Shown here in pieces: positions 1-56,272 of a DNA stretch of 64,000 nucleotides. The stretch lies in the NCBI RefSeq assembly GCF_036417845.1, contig NC_089991.1, positions 10,917,001 through 10,981,000 of the forward strand. Direction: 5' to 3'. Source of the DNA: Apteryx mantelli (taxonomy: Eukaryota; Chordata; Aves; Apterygiformes; Apterygidae). Below the pieces are notes generated by a model, which had not been told where the DNA came from, searched no databases, and saw only the letters and a program-made list of their open reading frames with translations. Position numbers and translations under genes: made by a program. The first letter of the stretch is position 1. Each line of letters opens with the position of its first letter.

Positions 1-8134
<8,134 letters not shown>

Positions 8135-8176
8135 TTTTTAAAACATGATAATCCAGAGGAATATTACAGAATGTGA

Positions 8177-8182
8177 AATAAA
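8177..8182 (+). terminator. SOX30 poly(A) signal candidate
   Basis: AATAAA lies 43 nt after the SOX30 stop and is followed about 30 nt later by a GU-rich ggtgtgtt stretch, a classic layout. It would give a very short 3' UTR. A second AATAAA at 9117-9122 could give a longer form of about 1 kb. Confidence 0.55.
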
Positions 8183-9116
8183 TGTTTTCCTCCAACACCA
8201 TCTTTTCAGTCGGTGTGTTCAAGGGGAAATCCTTGTAGCTTGGGTGACCTATGCAGGTCATTTTGAGAACTCTGATGATCTGTTTGTATTTTGAGAGATC
8301 AAGTACAGATCTGGGGAGGTCTCAAAGCCCCTGGAGTTTCACCTGCTTCATCAGGGCATTGTTTGGGCTCTGGCTCAGGAAAGCACTTGTACAGGTACTC
8401 AGTTCTAAGTATGTGAATATGTGCTTTCCTGAGGAGAGGTGTTTTTAAGCACATCCTTTTAATGCTCTTCTGAATCAGGACATTGCCTTTCTGTGTTCAT
8501 AGACAACATTTTGATGGAATTTGCATTAATTTTGTAGGTTTTACCTTAGGAATTTTAGCAAGTGAAATAATTCTGTTTTATGACTAACATGTAATTCTTG
8601 CTGCAGTAAAACACTGTGAGGTCTTGAGAGTGAAGTCAAGAGTGATTCTCCAATGTTTTATATTTTTCCTTTGAAACAGTGAACAGTTTTAAGCTTAATT
8701 TAGTTAATCTTTTATTGTAGGCTGCATTTGTGGTACAAACGTTATGTAATGCACTGAAAATTTAGGTCAATTTCCATAATATTTTATTCTGCAACTAGTT
8801 CCATTAATGAGAATGGGATTGTCCAGAAGGTATGATAGGACCTAGAGAGAGGAAAATTGATGGAATCTGGCTCTGTGACTTACACTACTGGACTGTGACT
8901 TGATCCCCGAGTGTAGTTAATATTGAATTCTCTAGAGAATACTGAAGGTGGTTAAAAGGGGAGAGTATCTGTGCTGAACTCAAAGACTAAGGAAATTCAG
9001 ATTTTTTTTTTGCCAAAATTAGTAATTAATGTTACTAAACGATTTTTTTTTCTGTTTGGGGGGAGGGAGTGTCATTTCTTTCTGGGAATCCTGTTGTTCT
9101 GCTGTTGTTGTATTTA

Positions 9117-9122
9117 AATAAA
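9117..9122 (+). terminator. Alternative SOX30 poly(A) signal candidate
   Basis: A second AATAAA sits about 1 kb past the stop, after GTTGTTGTA and followed by T-rich sequence. It is only a candidate, because such hexamers are common in AT-rich DNA. Confidence 0.3.
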
Positions 9123-12100
9123 ATCACCTGAACAATGTACTTACCCCTAGTGTTTCATTTTAAGCCTTGGACCTTGAGCTGAGTGGGAACATGTAAATCA
9201 TAATTCATATAACTTATGGACTTACTGGGCATGCACAGCTCAGCTGCACATGCCTAAAGTGACTAGTTGAAGTCACTTTTTCAGAGAATTTGAGTTACTA
9301 ATACATACAGACATGCACACACAGTTATATAAATGTGTGTGAAAATCCAGTTACTGCAGAAATATGGGAAAAGCTGTATCCTCTGCTTTTAATGGGGGAC
9401 ATAAAGTTTGACCATCTCATATAGGACACCCTGTATTTTAGAGGTTATCACACTGGATCTGGTGCATCTTGAGTGTCCTGTCAAACTCGAGGCCTGGGCC
9501 CTCTATATCTATCCATTTAGATTGCATTATTGATAAAGACAGATACAAACACAATTTCCACATACCTCAGAAGATAGTCCTAAGTCAGTGTAAATGGGGT
9601 AGATACCCTCTGGGTTCTTCGCACTTTAAGTTGTTAGGCTTATATCAACATTTTTAAAGATTTTCTACTTCTGTGGGCTCATAACCCCATTTTCCAGTTA
9701 TACAATCCCCTCTAAGATCAAAATCTCTTATTTGAGAACTACTGCATTTTGCAGTTAAAAAACATGATTAAAATCAAGGGTAAATCCTGTCTACGCTACA
9801 CACTGCAACTGTTGCTGACAGGCCCCAGCTCCACTGCATCTGCAGTGCAGATGAAACATTAAGAGGAAAGTCTTATAAATAGTAGAAAATGCCTGTTGCT
9901 AAATTATCTTCTCACTGCAAGCTGATCTGGCCTGCAGGAATGCATGTGGGCAAATGTACTAATTCCCATACAAGTATGTTTCAGGATGTAAAACAGCTGT
10001 TTGTGGGACTGTTCTCTAGATCTAACTTTCTTCTCCCATTTTTCTTTTTGTACACTATGGGGTTGGATATAAGACATATCGCAGAGCACCACAATCTAGA
10101 ACAGTTGCTTTCCAAGGGTAATTCAAATTTATTTCCTCTTATGAGGGGGTGTTTGGCACTGTTTGAAGGGAGGTTCCTCAGAGCTGCTGCATTGTACCAT
10201 GGGCTTCTTGTGACCCTCAGCCCAGGCCTTTTAAAGACCTTCGTGTCATGTCCACTCAGAGCAGAGAAATAGGAGTGAAAATTATAGAAACACCTGATCC
10301 AAACCCAGCTTCCTTAGCATGCTCTGGCAGCCCAGCATGGATGGACATCCCTTGCGATAAAAGAAGCTTTTTGGCTCCTTTTCCTAGGTCATTTCCAGCC
10401 CACATGAGAACTTATCTCCTAAACGCAGATACCCGAAGCGCCAAGTATCTATGCTGTTATTTCTCCTGTTGCAGTGTATAAAGGGGGTTGTAGGCAGGGC
10501 CAGTGCTGTGTTCAGCGTATGCCCTCCTGCCATCCTGCTTCGTGGCAGGGCCGAGGGTGTTTGACAGGTGAGAGAGACATATTCCACTCTTTATAGAAGA
10601 AAATAAATATTTCTTCTTTCTCTGCTGTTTACCTTACTCTAAAGTAGAAATCACTTCTCATGCTTCTCAACTTTAAAACCAAAACAGATGCAGGTTTTTC
10701 CAAATAAAGTTTGTTTTCCTCCTGCTTCTGAAAAAGTCTCAAGACATTCACTAGTGCTTCCCCATGCTTCCTGTGGCTACACTTTGGCAGAGATCGTTTT
10801 CTTCTCCAAGGCTACTGGAGAGTTTTATGGATCGTTTGTTATTAAAACTTGTGCCATTGTACCCATTTCCCTTCTCTTAGAATAAATTACTTCAGTATAA
10901 TCACTATGGTATAGGAATGGGAATAGCTTGTACTAAATGTGGAGAGAGCTATGGTGCTTTAAATATACAAATACAGTTCCAAAAATGCAACATTTGAGCA
11001 TACACAAGCTTCTGCCATTAGGCTCACTTTTCTGCAGAAGAAGTGAAGGAAACGCCAGAGCACTGTCACACCCTTTAAGAACAGCGTGGAGCGTGCTTTG
11101 ATATTATTTCACTGCAGCACATCGGGAGCAGCCTGTGTCTGGTACCCGATCGTCTTACAGCGCTTCTCCCTGTTTGGCAGGACAGCTGCTCTGGGCTCTT
11201 CCAAGTATTCCCACTATTCTACATGGATGGTGGAAAACCAAAGCTAAACAGAAGACTCGGGGTCAGCTGAAGCTGTTCTCGACTGTTAAAACTCGAAATA
11301 ATGAAGTTCGGTGTTAAATCGCCAGTTCCCTTCACAGATTCACAGCCTTCCTCCTTTGATCATTTCAAGTGATCTAAAGGAGACAAATGTTCTGAAAAAC
11401 GTAAGATTTCACATATCATTCAAGTCAGCCAAAGATACAAACTTTTTTTCATCAGTGCAAGTGTCTGAAATGCAGAAGTTAGGCAGGGCAAAAAAATAAA
11501 AAAAAAAAACCCTTCTACCTTCTTTTTCTGAGACTTTGATTTTTGATAACATTTTCTCCAGAGTCAGCGGGAGGTTTTTAACAGCAGTTCATTCAACAGC
11601 CTTTCCTATTTCTGAACAGAGAGTAGCAATGAAATATTACTGAGCTTTCAGTCCGATATACGATCCAGTCATTCTCTGAAGAAGTCTATTTCTTTAACTG
11701 GCATTCTCCTCGGTAGGGCTATCTATTTCCTTCTAGGTGGGTAACTCCTAATTGACTATGAATATAATGGGAGAATCCGCACCTTTTGCTTTCCTGCCAG
11801 TGACAATAGTGTTAAATCACCTTGCAAACTCCGTGTGGAGTAAGTGCAGAAACCCAACTGCATCCACATTCTCATCAGCTTGGCACCGGGGAAACTGAAA
11901 CACCTAATTTTCAAAACTCGCTAACAACTGCATGCACCTATCCTCGATGTGGGTGCTGCTTGGAAGCTGCAGCTAAGCACTGCATCCTTGCCTTCATCAC
12001 AGGCTAAGCAGTAGATAAGGGAACAGAGCACAGATTTCCATCTTCCCAGCTGAGAGTTTTAATCAGGCAATTAGGATCCTGGAGGAAATGAGTCTAAGCC

Positions 12101-12315
12101 TGTGTAATTTCTAGATAACTTAAAGCCTGACCTCGTTCTGTGATTTAGACAAGCATCCTATTGACTTCAGTAAGAGCTTTCTGAAGGCATGGGCACAGGG
12201 CAGGATCTGACTCATCCTTTGCCAGAGGCAGGTAGCATTACAGCATACGAGCACTGTTAATAAGGCTAGAATATCCTGAATCTTTCCATGCAACAATGTC
12301 TGAGCAGTGTAAGTG

Positions 12316-12352
12316 ATATATCATATATAATATATATATAGAGAGAGATAAA
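12316..12352. repeat. AT microsatellite with GA tract
   Basis: Alternating TA/AT units run into a short GAGAGA tract inside a wider AT-rich segment. It is a simple-sequence repeat. Confidence 0.8.
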
Positions 12353-14773
12353 TTAAACTATATATAACAACTGCACAGCCTGTGATTATATTTTTATAGA
12401 GGGATTTTCTGGTGATTGTAATTTAAGATATCAATTCTCATATTACCAAAATCCAATGATAAAATTATAGCTGTATAACAAATGTGATTATTGAATGCGT
12501 TTAATTTTTAAAATGATAGAAAACACAAGCAGCTAGTTTTTGGCCTAAATAGTACAGTGATTTGAAGCTCCTTTTATTTTATTATATGCTTTTTTGATCT
12601 GATCTTCTGATAGAGTAATATGTGGAGCAGCCCCTGTGAAGGTTTGTTGTACTGGGAAGACTGACAATCTTTCAGGGCAAACATCCTTGTTTCTCCTCAA
12701 AGTACTTTTTTTGCTTCTTTCTTTGTGCAGACAGAAACCTTATGCAGAGATGAAAGCAGAATAATTGTCTAAGTTTGGCACGTATATTTATTTTTATATA
12801 AAAGCATCAGCAATAGTGCCATTGTTTTCTCCTATAATACAGGTAGCTATAAATAAATGGGAGGATTCTCCACAGAAGACTCAAGGCTTCCATTCAAGGT
12901 GTTCTACATGCCTAGCAAAGAGCTGAAGTTTGGACCCTGGATTTTTTGCTCTGGGAAATAATATTGATTTAGTTGTGTGAAGAAAACTCATGACCTGTTC
13001 GTGGGTCAGGTCATTTATAGCCAGTTCACCCTGATGATTTCCTCTAGGTCTCTCCATGGTGCCTTAACTTCCTTCTGCCATGGTGATATCAGGAATAAGC
13101 TGAATGTGGCAAGATCACAAAGGCTTCTCAGGACAGCATGTGAAGTGCTGAGAATGGCATATGCTACCTGGCAGAGAGGGGACAGATACGAAAGTCATAA
13201 GCCAGGATGGCATCTGCAAGTGGAAACAGTCACACTTCCTTTGGGCACAGTAGCAAGAGTCTGAGCTCTTTTACTGAAGGCTTTTCCAGTGATTTCAACA
13301 GCATATATAAACTTCTGGACGACACCCAAAATCATTACTGTTGTCTAGCAAACCTTTATTCTAAATGGAACATTAATTTCTTCTCAGTCGAATTTACCGA
13401 TACACTCTGAAACATAGCCAGGTGCAAATACTCCCCATTTTTTAAATTGGTTCCCTGGTTGTTCACCTACACAGGCACTTCCAGTATAAAGATGAATGGA
13501 AAAGGTTTTATGGGTAATGCAAATCAATAGCTGTCTGAAGAGTATGACAAAGAGGCAATGACTGCTTGCCATTCTGGGCCAACCCCACAACGATTGCTCT
13601 TCATGAGCCTGCAACAGCCCCCTTGATCCCTTGTTGGTGCATCTGCGGTTGGAGCTGGCTGGCAGTCTTGGGAGAAATAATCTGAAGTAAAGGAGGGGAG
13701 CTGCTTTGCACAGGGGCAGCATGTGCAAGGCCATCATAGCACCTATGCCACCATGGAGGTCAGAGGCTTGCAGCTGGCAACCCTGGCACGGCCCCGTTAA
13801 CTTCTGCCCTCTTCTGAGTGCCAACCCTGAGACAAGGTGTCTAATCCAGCAGTGAGGAACTGCTACCGGTTGCCTTTAGGGAAACTTTCCTTAGTGGAAG
13901 CAGTGCTAATCCTCTTATGCTCTGTCCCTGGAGCAGTGCTGTGGGGGGCTACCAGGACCTTTCACACAGGTGTCCCTAGACCACCTCAGGTGTCTCTGAG
14001 CCTGGCAAAACTTGGCCATGTGCTTGTCCCCCTGAAGAGCAGAGGACTAGCAAAGAAGCAATGCATGGACTGCAGGGAACAACTCTGAAGGATGCAGGAC
14101 AAGAAAGGGATGCTCCTTTGGGAGCGTCCGGGAGCGAGTGGTCACCCCTGAAGGGCAGTGCAGGGGCTATGGATTCTCCTGAGCCCTTCCCCTGCCCCAG
14201 CCCCTCTGTCTTCTCTAAGGGCAGAGGGACAGAGAACATCGCCGTTTTGCTTCTTCCCGTTTATCCCTACCCGCCTGCACGGCCAGTACACACCTCAGCC
14301 TGCATCCCTTCACCCGTCAGTGACGATACACTTCCTGGGAGACAAGGGACTGAGGATGCCTCTGGAAACACGGGCTCAGGCATGAAGGGTTTGATGGGAT
14401 TAAATATGTATGCACGTGTATAAAAACAGCACAGCTCCTACAGGAACCTCTCAGGAGCGATGTGGCTATTCAGCTCCCCAAGGTCTCCCCCCTCCTTGCT
14501 CGCTTCCAGGCGGAGGGATTCATTCCTGCATTAGCCAGCCAAGCGAGCGGGGGCCCCGGCGCCCCCTGCCCCTGCTGCGGGGGGGGGGGCAGCACCGCCG
14601 CCTCGCCGGGCAGAGCCGGGCTCGCTCCCGGGGCGCATCTCCTCCTCCGCGGGGCTGCCGAGGAAGGGGAGGAAGAGGAGGAGGAGGAGGAGGCGCCCGC
14701 GCCGCTCCGCGGGCAGGGGGCTGCAGGGGCGGATTTCGGGCCGGTGGTGGGAGGAGAAAGCCGGCCCCGGCCG

Positions 14774-14781
14774 TTTTATAG
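14774..14781 (+). promoter_or_regulatory. TATA-like element of ADAM19
   Basis: TTTTATAG stands out in an otherwise GC-rich block 54 nt before the ATG. A start site about 30 nt downstream would leave a 5' UTR of only about 30 nt. CpG-island promoters often work without TATA, so the role is uncertain. Confidence 0.4.
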
Positions 14782-14834
14782 CGCGGCGCCGAGCCGGGGC
14801 GGCAGCTCGGCAGCGCCGTCCCCTGCCCGGAGCC

Positions 14835-50663
<35,829 letters not shown>

Positions 50664-53170
50664 CACCAGCGCTTCCATGGGCTCCTGTGAACCACAGTTT
50701 GGTCCCTGCTGGCCCAGGACTTCACAAGGGATTGGATGGCCTTTGTCACCCGAACAAAAGAATATGGACCCCAAACAGTTTCTGAACTCCTCTCCTCTAG
50801 TTTTCTATCCAACTCAAGAAGCTACAGTCATGTTTGGCAGGGGTACACCCAGGAACTGTACTGGTACATGCCAAGCTGAACTCAATCCACTGTGCTCATA
50901 GCTTTTTCTGCGTAGGGATGACTTGCGTATATGGTATTTAAATGTTATTGTGCAATATCCAATGCAGGGATGGGGGCGATGTGGGCTTCACGTGTTTTTA
51001 TCAGTTATGTAAGTGTTTCCAGGGAGAACGAGCTGAGTGTCCAGGTGCTAGCCTTGATGGGCTTTTGTGTAAGAAACAGGCCTGTTTGCTTCCCTCAGCC
51101 CATCCAAGCAGCTGCAGAAGCATATGTTGGTGCTATACAGAAACCACTGCCTCTTGGGAGAGCAGAACGCAGCCGTCGATAAACTTCTTCAGTTTATTCT
51201 CAGTTTACAGTGGCTGGCAAGCTGGACCACAGGAGAGAGCAAGCAAACCACGGAAATATTCCCGGTTGAAATAACTGGAGAGTCACTACGGATTTGGGTT
51301 AGCTGTAATAGAGCGGATTAAGCATTTTCCCCATGTGACCATCTTCAGCAAGACCTTTGCAGCCTTTGTCTCCTCCGGCACTCAGGTGTCTTGCCTTGGT
51401 GCCGTGAGACCTAAGAGCGCTCCCAGCGCAGCCTGCGAGCACTCATCGGTGTCGCTTGGACATGGACACGGTACGACAGAGAAACTCTCGAACCAGGATA
51501 CAGAGCAAATGGCCAGAAGGAGGTTCAGCAAAGCGCTGAAACCTTCTCTCTGCAGTGCGGTACTGCCGATAATCATAGACACTTTGCATGGTGGTTTTTT
51601 TTTTTTTTGGCCTTCAGCCTGCGCTGAGCAGTAATTCAGCAGTGGCTGTTGGCTCTGCATATTATGAGAAACCTACCTAAAAGTTGCACAATTGGTAAAA
51701 CAGCAGAAATACTAATATGACACGTGGTGCTTTTGTGGGACAGCTTATTTCCTCCAGGCTTTTTTTCTCTGATGGAGAGAGCTGTCTGTGTGCACTTTAA
51801 GCAGCTGATGGTTCTAACTCTGAGGACCCACTGTTGTGAGTCTGATTTTTTTCTCTTAATAGTTTGGGTTCTTGTACATTTTTTTTCCCTCAGGATTTTA
51901 AATGAAGACCTTTTGTTAAGTTGAAATTATTCTGTTTTCCTTGAAATTGTTTCCTAGGAGAACGCAGGGAGTTCTGGAGGAGGGATTACAACAACAATTG
52001 TTTTGTGTCTGATTTAGCATGGACAGAAATCTTCAGTGTGATTGCTGCTGCACAAGTGAGAAATCATAATATTGGCTTAAAGAAAAAAAATCTTTTTCTG
52101 GTGGTTCTATTTCCCTAAGCTCTACTCATTCAGGAAAAATCAGATAAATCTTGAGCACTCAGATTAAATTTGTAGTTGTATTTAACAGTAATTCTGTAGG
52201 ATGACTTAAACCAAACCAGTTTTGCAACATTACTACCTCTTTCTCCACAAGGAAACAGTACACAGGGTGTATCTTGAATTTCTGGTTGATTATGAATAAT
52301 CTTGATCATTTTGGACCTTTTATTACCTTCTATAGGCGTAGGAAACAAATCAGCCTAAATTATTCCTCTCTGAAATAAGGGATGGTAAACAAAAGACATT
52401 AATATTTTAAACTTTACATATCTTTTTCTACAGTTGGGGTCACTGTCTTCAAAGACTCCTACTGGTCTTGGTGCTTTGATGCAATGAGAAAACCAAAGGG
52501 TTTGTGCAAGCCCTCCTTGGTCAGGCGTTTTCCTGGCAAAAGGCTGTGAAGGGAAGCTGGTGAGAGGGGAATTGTGCCTGCAGCCATGTAAATCTTGAGC
52601 ATTTTTCCCTCTGGTGCCATAACAGCCCTCATTACCAGCTTCTCAACGTTGAGATTAGTCAACATCTGCCTGAGACACTGAGAACAGATCCACCTCAACC
52701 TCAAACCTCCAAATTTGTCATTCCTTGGGAGTCAGCTAAAGCGCCTGCGTAACAGCATGTTTTACCACTCACAGGTGGAGGTCTGGTCTTCATATCTGCC
52801 AGAAGCTGGCCTCGTACAGCAGTTACCATAATATAGATTAAACCACAGTAACCTGATCCTGTATCTGAGCCCTCACTGACTCTTGAGGACAGCAGTATAT
52901 TTCTGCTACAGCCCCTGATTTTTATCGGATGACCACCAAAAAATCACTAAGAGCATTTTCACTGCGCTTTGTGTGAGCATGGGCTCAAGTTTTTCAGAAA
53001 TGCTTCCAGACGCACAAAGCTCAGAAAACTGGACATGCCCAAACCCTAATGGAAAGCTTTAGAACGGGAATAGTATAAAGCCTCCAAAAGGTAGTTTTTA
53101 GTAAATCTTTTAAAATTTTCATATGTGTGCACGTTGAGTGAATGAGAATAAAGGAACTGGGGTAGGAATA
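50664..53170 (+). other. Probable ADAM19 3' UTR
   Basis: I found no canonical AATAAA from the stop to 53147, consistent with a 3' UTR of about 2.5 kb; the mammalian gene also has a long one. ORFs here are short and lack domains. A T tract of about 15 lies at 51595-51609. Confidence 0.5.
53147..53152 (+). terminator. ADAM19 poly(A) signal candidate
   Basis: This is the first canonical AATAAA after the ADAM19 stop. A second lies at 53346-53351. Either would end the long 3' UTR. Confidence 0.45.
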
Positions 53171-53313
53171 AGAGATGAGAGAATGTGATTTTTTTTTTTT
53201 GAAGACACTATTACTTGGGAGAATATGTATAAAAATACATTTCACTTTCATTACATCCACATGATTATGGTTTACAATAATGCTCTCTGTGCATCTATGC
53301 AAATACTTGAAGA

Positions 53314-53826
53314 ATGCAATTCATTGTGCCTTTTGCCTACTTTTTAATAAATTTATCACTTCTCATTAACAAAGGTGCTGTCACTATGCGATATCATTAT
53401 ATTGGTCTAACCCTTCATTTTAAATGTGGCATGTCCATGCCCGGAGCTGACAGGCTCGTGGAGAAATGGCCTTTCTGCAATGCGGTTCTGGGCAGCAAGA
53501 AGGCTGAGTACAGTCTGCACTCTATTTCTAAGATAATGCATAAAGCAAAAAAAACCTATTACGATGCCAAAACCGAAGTTACAGAGAATTACTTGGATTA
53601 TTTTCTGCTACCAAGGGAGGGCGCTGCTGTTTTACTTTCTGGCCACGATGCTTTCTTCTGCAGCACTCAGGTTTCCTACAGTTTATTTATCCTTTACAGC
53701 TGTACCAATAATACCAGAGAAGTCATTAAAAACTTTCAGATCCACCTTGAAAGAGTTTTTAGGGGAAAAAAAAGCTTTTATTTCCCTTTCCAAATTCCCC
53801 AAAGTCCTGAAATGGTATTAAAATAA
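53314..53826 (+). other. Unassigned 170-codon ORF
   Basis: An uninterrupted ORF in AT-rich sequence, just past the first ADAM19 poly(A) candidate. The translation shows a Leu/Ile-rich start and Cys-containing middle (KCGMSMPGADRLVEKWPFC) but no family I recognise. A second frame is also open for 85 codons (53564-53821), which argues against selection on this one. It may be chance or a decayed coding remnant. Confidence 0.15.
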
Positions 53827-53829
53827 GAG

Positions 53830-55559
53830 ATTGCAGCTTCCTCCCCCCCTCCTTAGCTAGACATGGAAACATTTCCCAAAGTCGCATTTGTTCAGCTCCT
53901 TCCAGACCCAGGTAGCGAAGCTGCAGCATTGGCATCTTGGGCCACATGGGTGCACACTGAGAGCCGGAAAGGCACGTTTACACCACGGCACAACACACAG
54001 TGCAAACAGACCATGCTGGTGGTGCCTCGAGCCGGGACCTGGACCGCAGGCAGCGGGTTCAGCTCCAAGCAGGCGCTGCACAGCCATTGCCCCGCTGTGG
54101 CCTCTCATGGGGTTTACCAGCCCAGCCGGAGCTCGGGTCGTCCCAGCCTGACTGGGGTCCTCCCAGCCGGAGTAGCCCAGTAAAGCCAGCTCAGGCTTTG
54201 CTGCTTCCCATTTGGGTCTTACTGTGAGCAAATGGGCTCTGATCTCCCCGCGTCCCATGCTACAAGTCCTAGCAGCACATTGGGATGAACTTTAACTGGG
54301 TTGATACCTTTTTTTTTTCCTTCCCTCCCAGCTCAGCATGTTAGTTCTCCCATCCTTTCATCCTCAGCTTTAATACGAATCCAAGGGTGTTTTGAAGGTG
54401 AGCCGAGAGCAGTATAGTTAATGCATGTACCAGGTCCAGAGAGATGAAGAGGGGTGAAAAGGACCATTCTGGGATAAACTGCATCTTTACAGCTCTGAAG
54501 AACTTCACCTGCTTATGCCCGCTTTTGTCCCTGCTCGGACCTCCCTTTAAAGAAAAAAGCTTTGATGCTTAATAACAACAAAACAGACTGTGGGAAGGCG
54601 AATGGCACTTGTAAATGCAACCCATCAGAGCCAGGGATCCTCCAAGGTCAAGGCATTTACTAGTAAAAACAACCTTAGTGCTTACACCCATTTGGTCTTT
54701 CAGGCTGAAGAGGCTTTCACAGACCACCAAGAAGTTTGGAGGAAGGTGGTGATCGTCATGGGCAGAGGGCCTGTTTCTTCTGACATTTGGCTGATGCTGT
54801 CAGAGCTCCCCTGCTTGAGCAGAGGCTGCCCCTCATTCAGGTGAGGTCTGGATCAGGCCCTGCGGCTTCACCAAAATCATCAGCACAGCCCGAGCACTAT
54901 AGCTGCTATGGGGAAAAAACAAAAAACCCAAAAATCTCACTTAAAAAACAATTAACACTGCTGCAGGGAAACTCCTGCACATCACAAAAGCTTAAATGGA
55001 TTTCTCTGCCACAGTCCTGTAAAAGCACTTTATGGCTTGGGTCCTGTTGCTCAGCTGTAGTGGGCTTTTTTTCCAAAATTCACCATATTGCCGAATAGGT
55101 AATTAAAAAATGGAAGAGCAGAATTTGAATAGCAGGAGTACACAATTCAGTCCTTGACTTTCATCTCCACTTGTGATACTGCTGTATATTTCAGATTCCA
55201 TACAAGTGTCTAGAAAGGAATAATAATAAAAAAAGAAATATATATATATATATATATCACTAATCAATGAATTAATCAGGGCCTGAAAATAAACACATCA
55301 ATGCTATCTGCCCCGGGGGAAGAAGTGCAGAATAAACATTAAACCTGCCAACAAACAGAGATCAGACTGGGCCTCAGAGAGGAGTTTTGTCCCAGGAGTA
55401 TTGTATTTCAAGAGGATTTTCATTTTCAGCGGCTGGGTGGATTAAGTCCAGTGACGATTAAACATAATCCTTGCTGACACACCATTACAATGATCCAATC
55501 CAAAGACCAGTGAAAGACTTCACTTGGCTCTACTAGGCTTTGGATATGATTCCGTTGGT
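53830..55559. other. ADAM19-NIPAL4 intergenic region
   Basis: The tail-to-tail gap between the convergent genes. It includes a GC-richer patch (53880-54200) with short ORFs in several frames and an AT microsatellite at 55238-55257. No gene is supported. Confidence 0.65.
55238..55257. repeat. AT microsatellite
   Basis: About ten AT units after an A-rich stretch. Confidence 0.85.
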
Positions 55560-55565
55560 TTTATT
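55560..55565 (-). terminator. NIPAL4 poly(A) signal candidate
   Basis: TTTATT on the plus strand gives AATAAA on the minus strand, about 100 nt after the NIPAL4 stop. No experimental support. Confidence 0.4.
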
Positions 55566-55667
55566 TTCTGCATTTCCTTTTTAAATTGCTCAATAGCATT
55601 TGGAATACTAACATCAACCCATTCAAAGCAGTTTTCACCCAGCCTCCAGATCCTCACATATAACGCA

Positions 55668-56272
55668 CTAGCTGTAGATCATGAATACTTTGGGTTTATC
55701 CTCTGGAACAATGCTGCCGTTGTCCACATCTATCAGGACGTTCTTGTCATCCTGGGTGACTGGTGCCTGCTCTTCACTCTGGAGGACCTGTGGCAGGTTC
55801 CCTAAATTGACATCCATGTCTTTGAAGGCATGGAGTAGAAAAACCCCCAAAATGATGGTGAGGAAGCCACAAACTGTCCCAATGATGTCCACTACGGTCA
55901 TGGTGACCCACTCCTTAAAGAGGATGATAGATGTTGTGATGACAATGGTGGTGAACAGCACATAGTAGATGGGAAACACCAAAGAGGTGTTGAAAATGTC
56001 TAGAGACTTATTGAGGTAGTTAATTTGTGTAGTGATGGATGCCACCAGTGTGATGACCAGGATCCAAGTCAATGGGTGCTGCAGCACAGGCTGGCCAGCA
56101 AAGAAGCCCTTGATGGCAATACCCAGGCCTTTGACTGATGACACGGAGAAGGCCCCAATAACAGAGCAGATGGTGAGGTAAACGAGGATGTTGCTCTGGC
56201 CATAGCGAGGTGCAAGGTAGAAGATCAGGAGGAGGCAAACAGCCAAGAGGATCGCAGCATAAGCGAGGAAAC
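55668..56272 (-). CDS. NIPAL4: NIPAL4 exon 6 (last coding exon)
   Basis: The acceptor is ccttcaag|gtttcc and the stop TAG is at 55668-55670. It encodes about half of the protein, with four to five helices and an acidic cytoplasmic tail. Confidence 0.95.

Larger units (their letters stand above)
8183..14450. other. SOX30-ADAM19 intergenic region
   Basis: About 6.3 kb. The first kilobase may be a longer SOX30 3' UTR. From 12300 to 12860 it is strongly AT-rich with a TA microsatellite. GC content rises from about 13900 toward the ADAM19 CpG block. No ORF here has a recognisable domain or splice partners, and I see no tRNA-like fold or mobile element I can name. Confidence 0.7.

Noticed and set aside
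13384-13824. 146-codon minus-strand ORF upstream of ADAM19
   Set aside because: Cys/Leu-rich but matches no family I know, with no start-site or poly(A) context.
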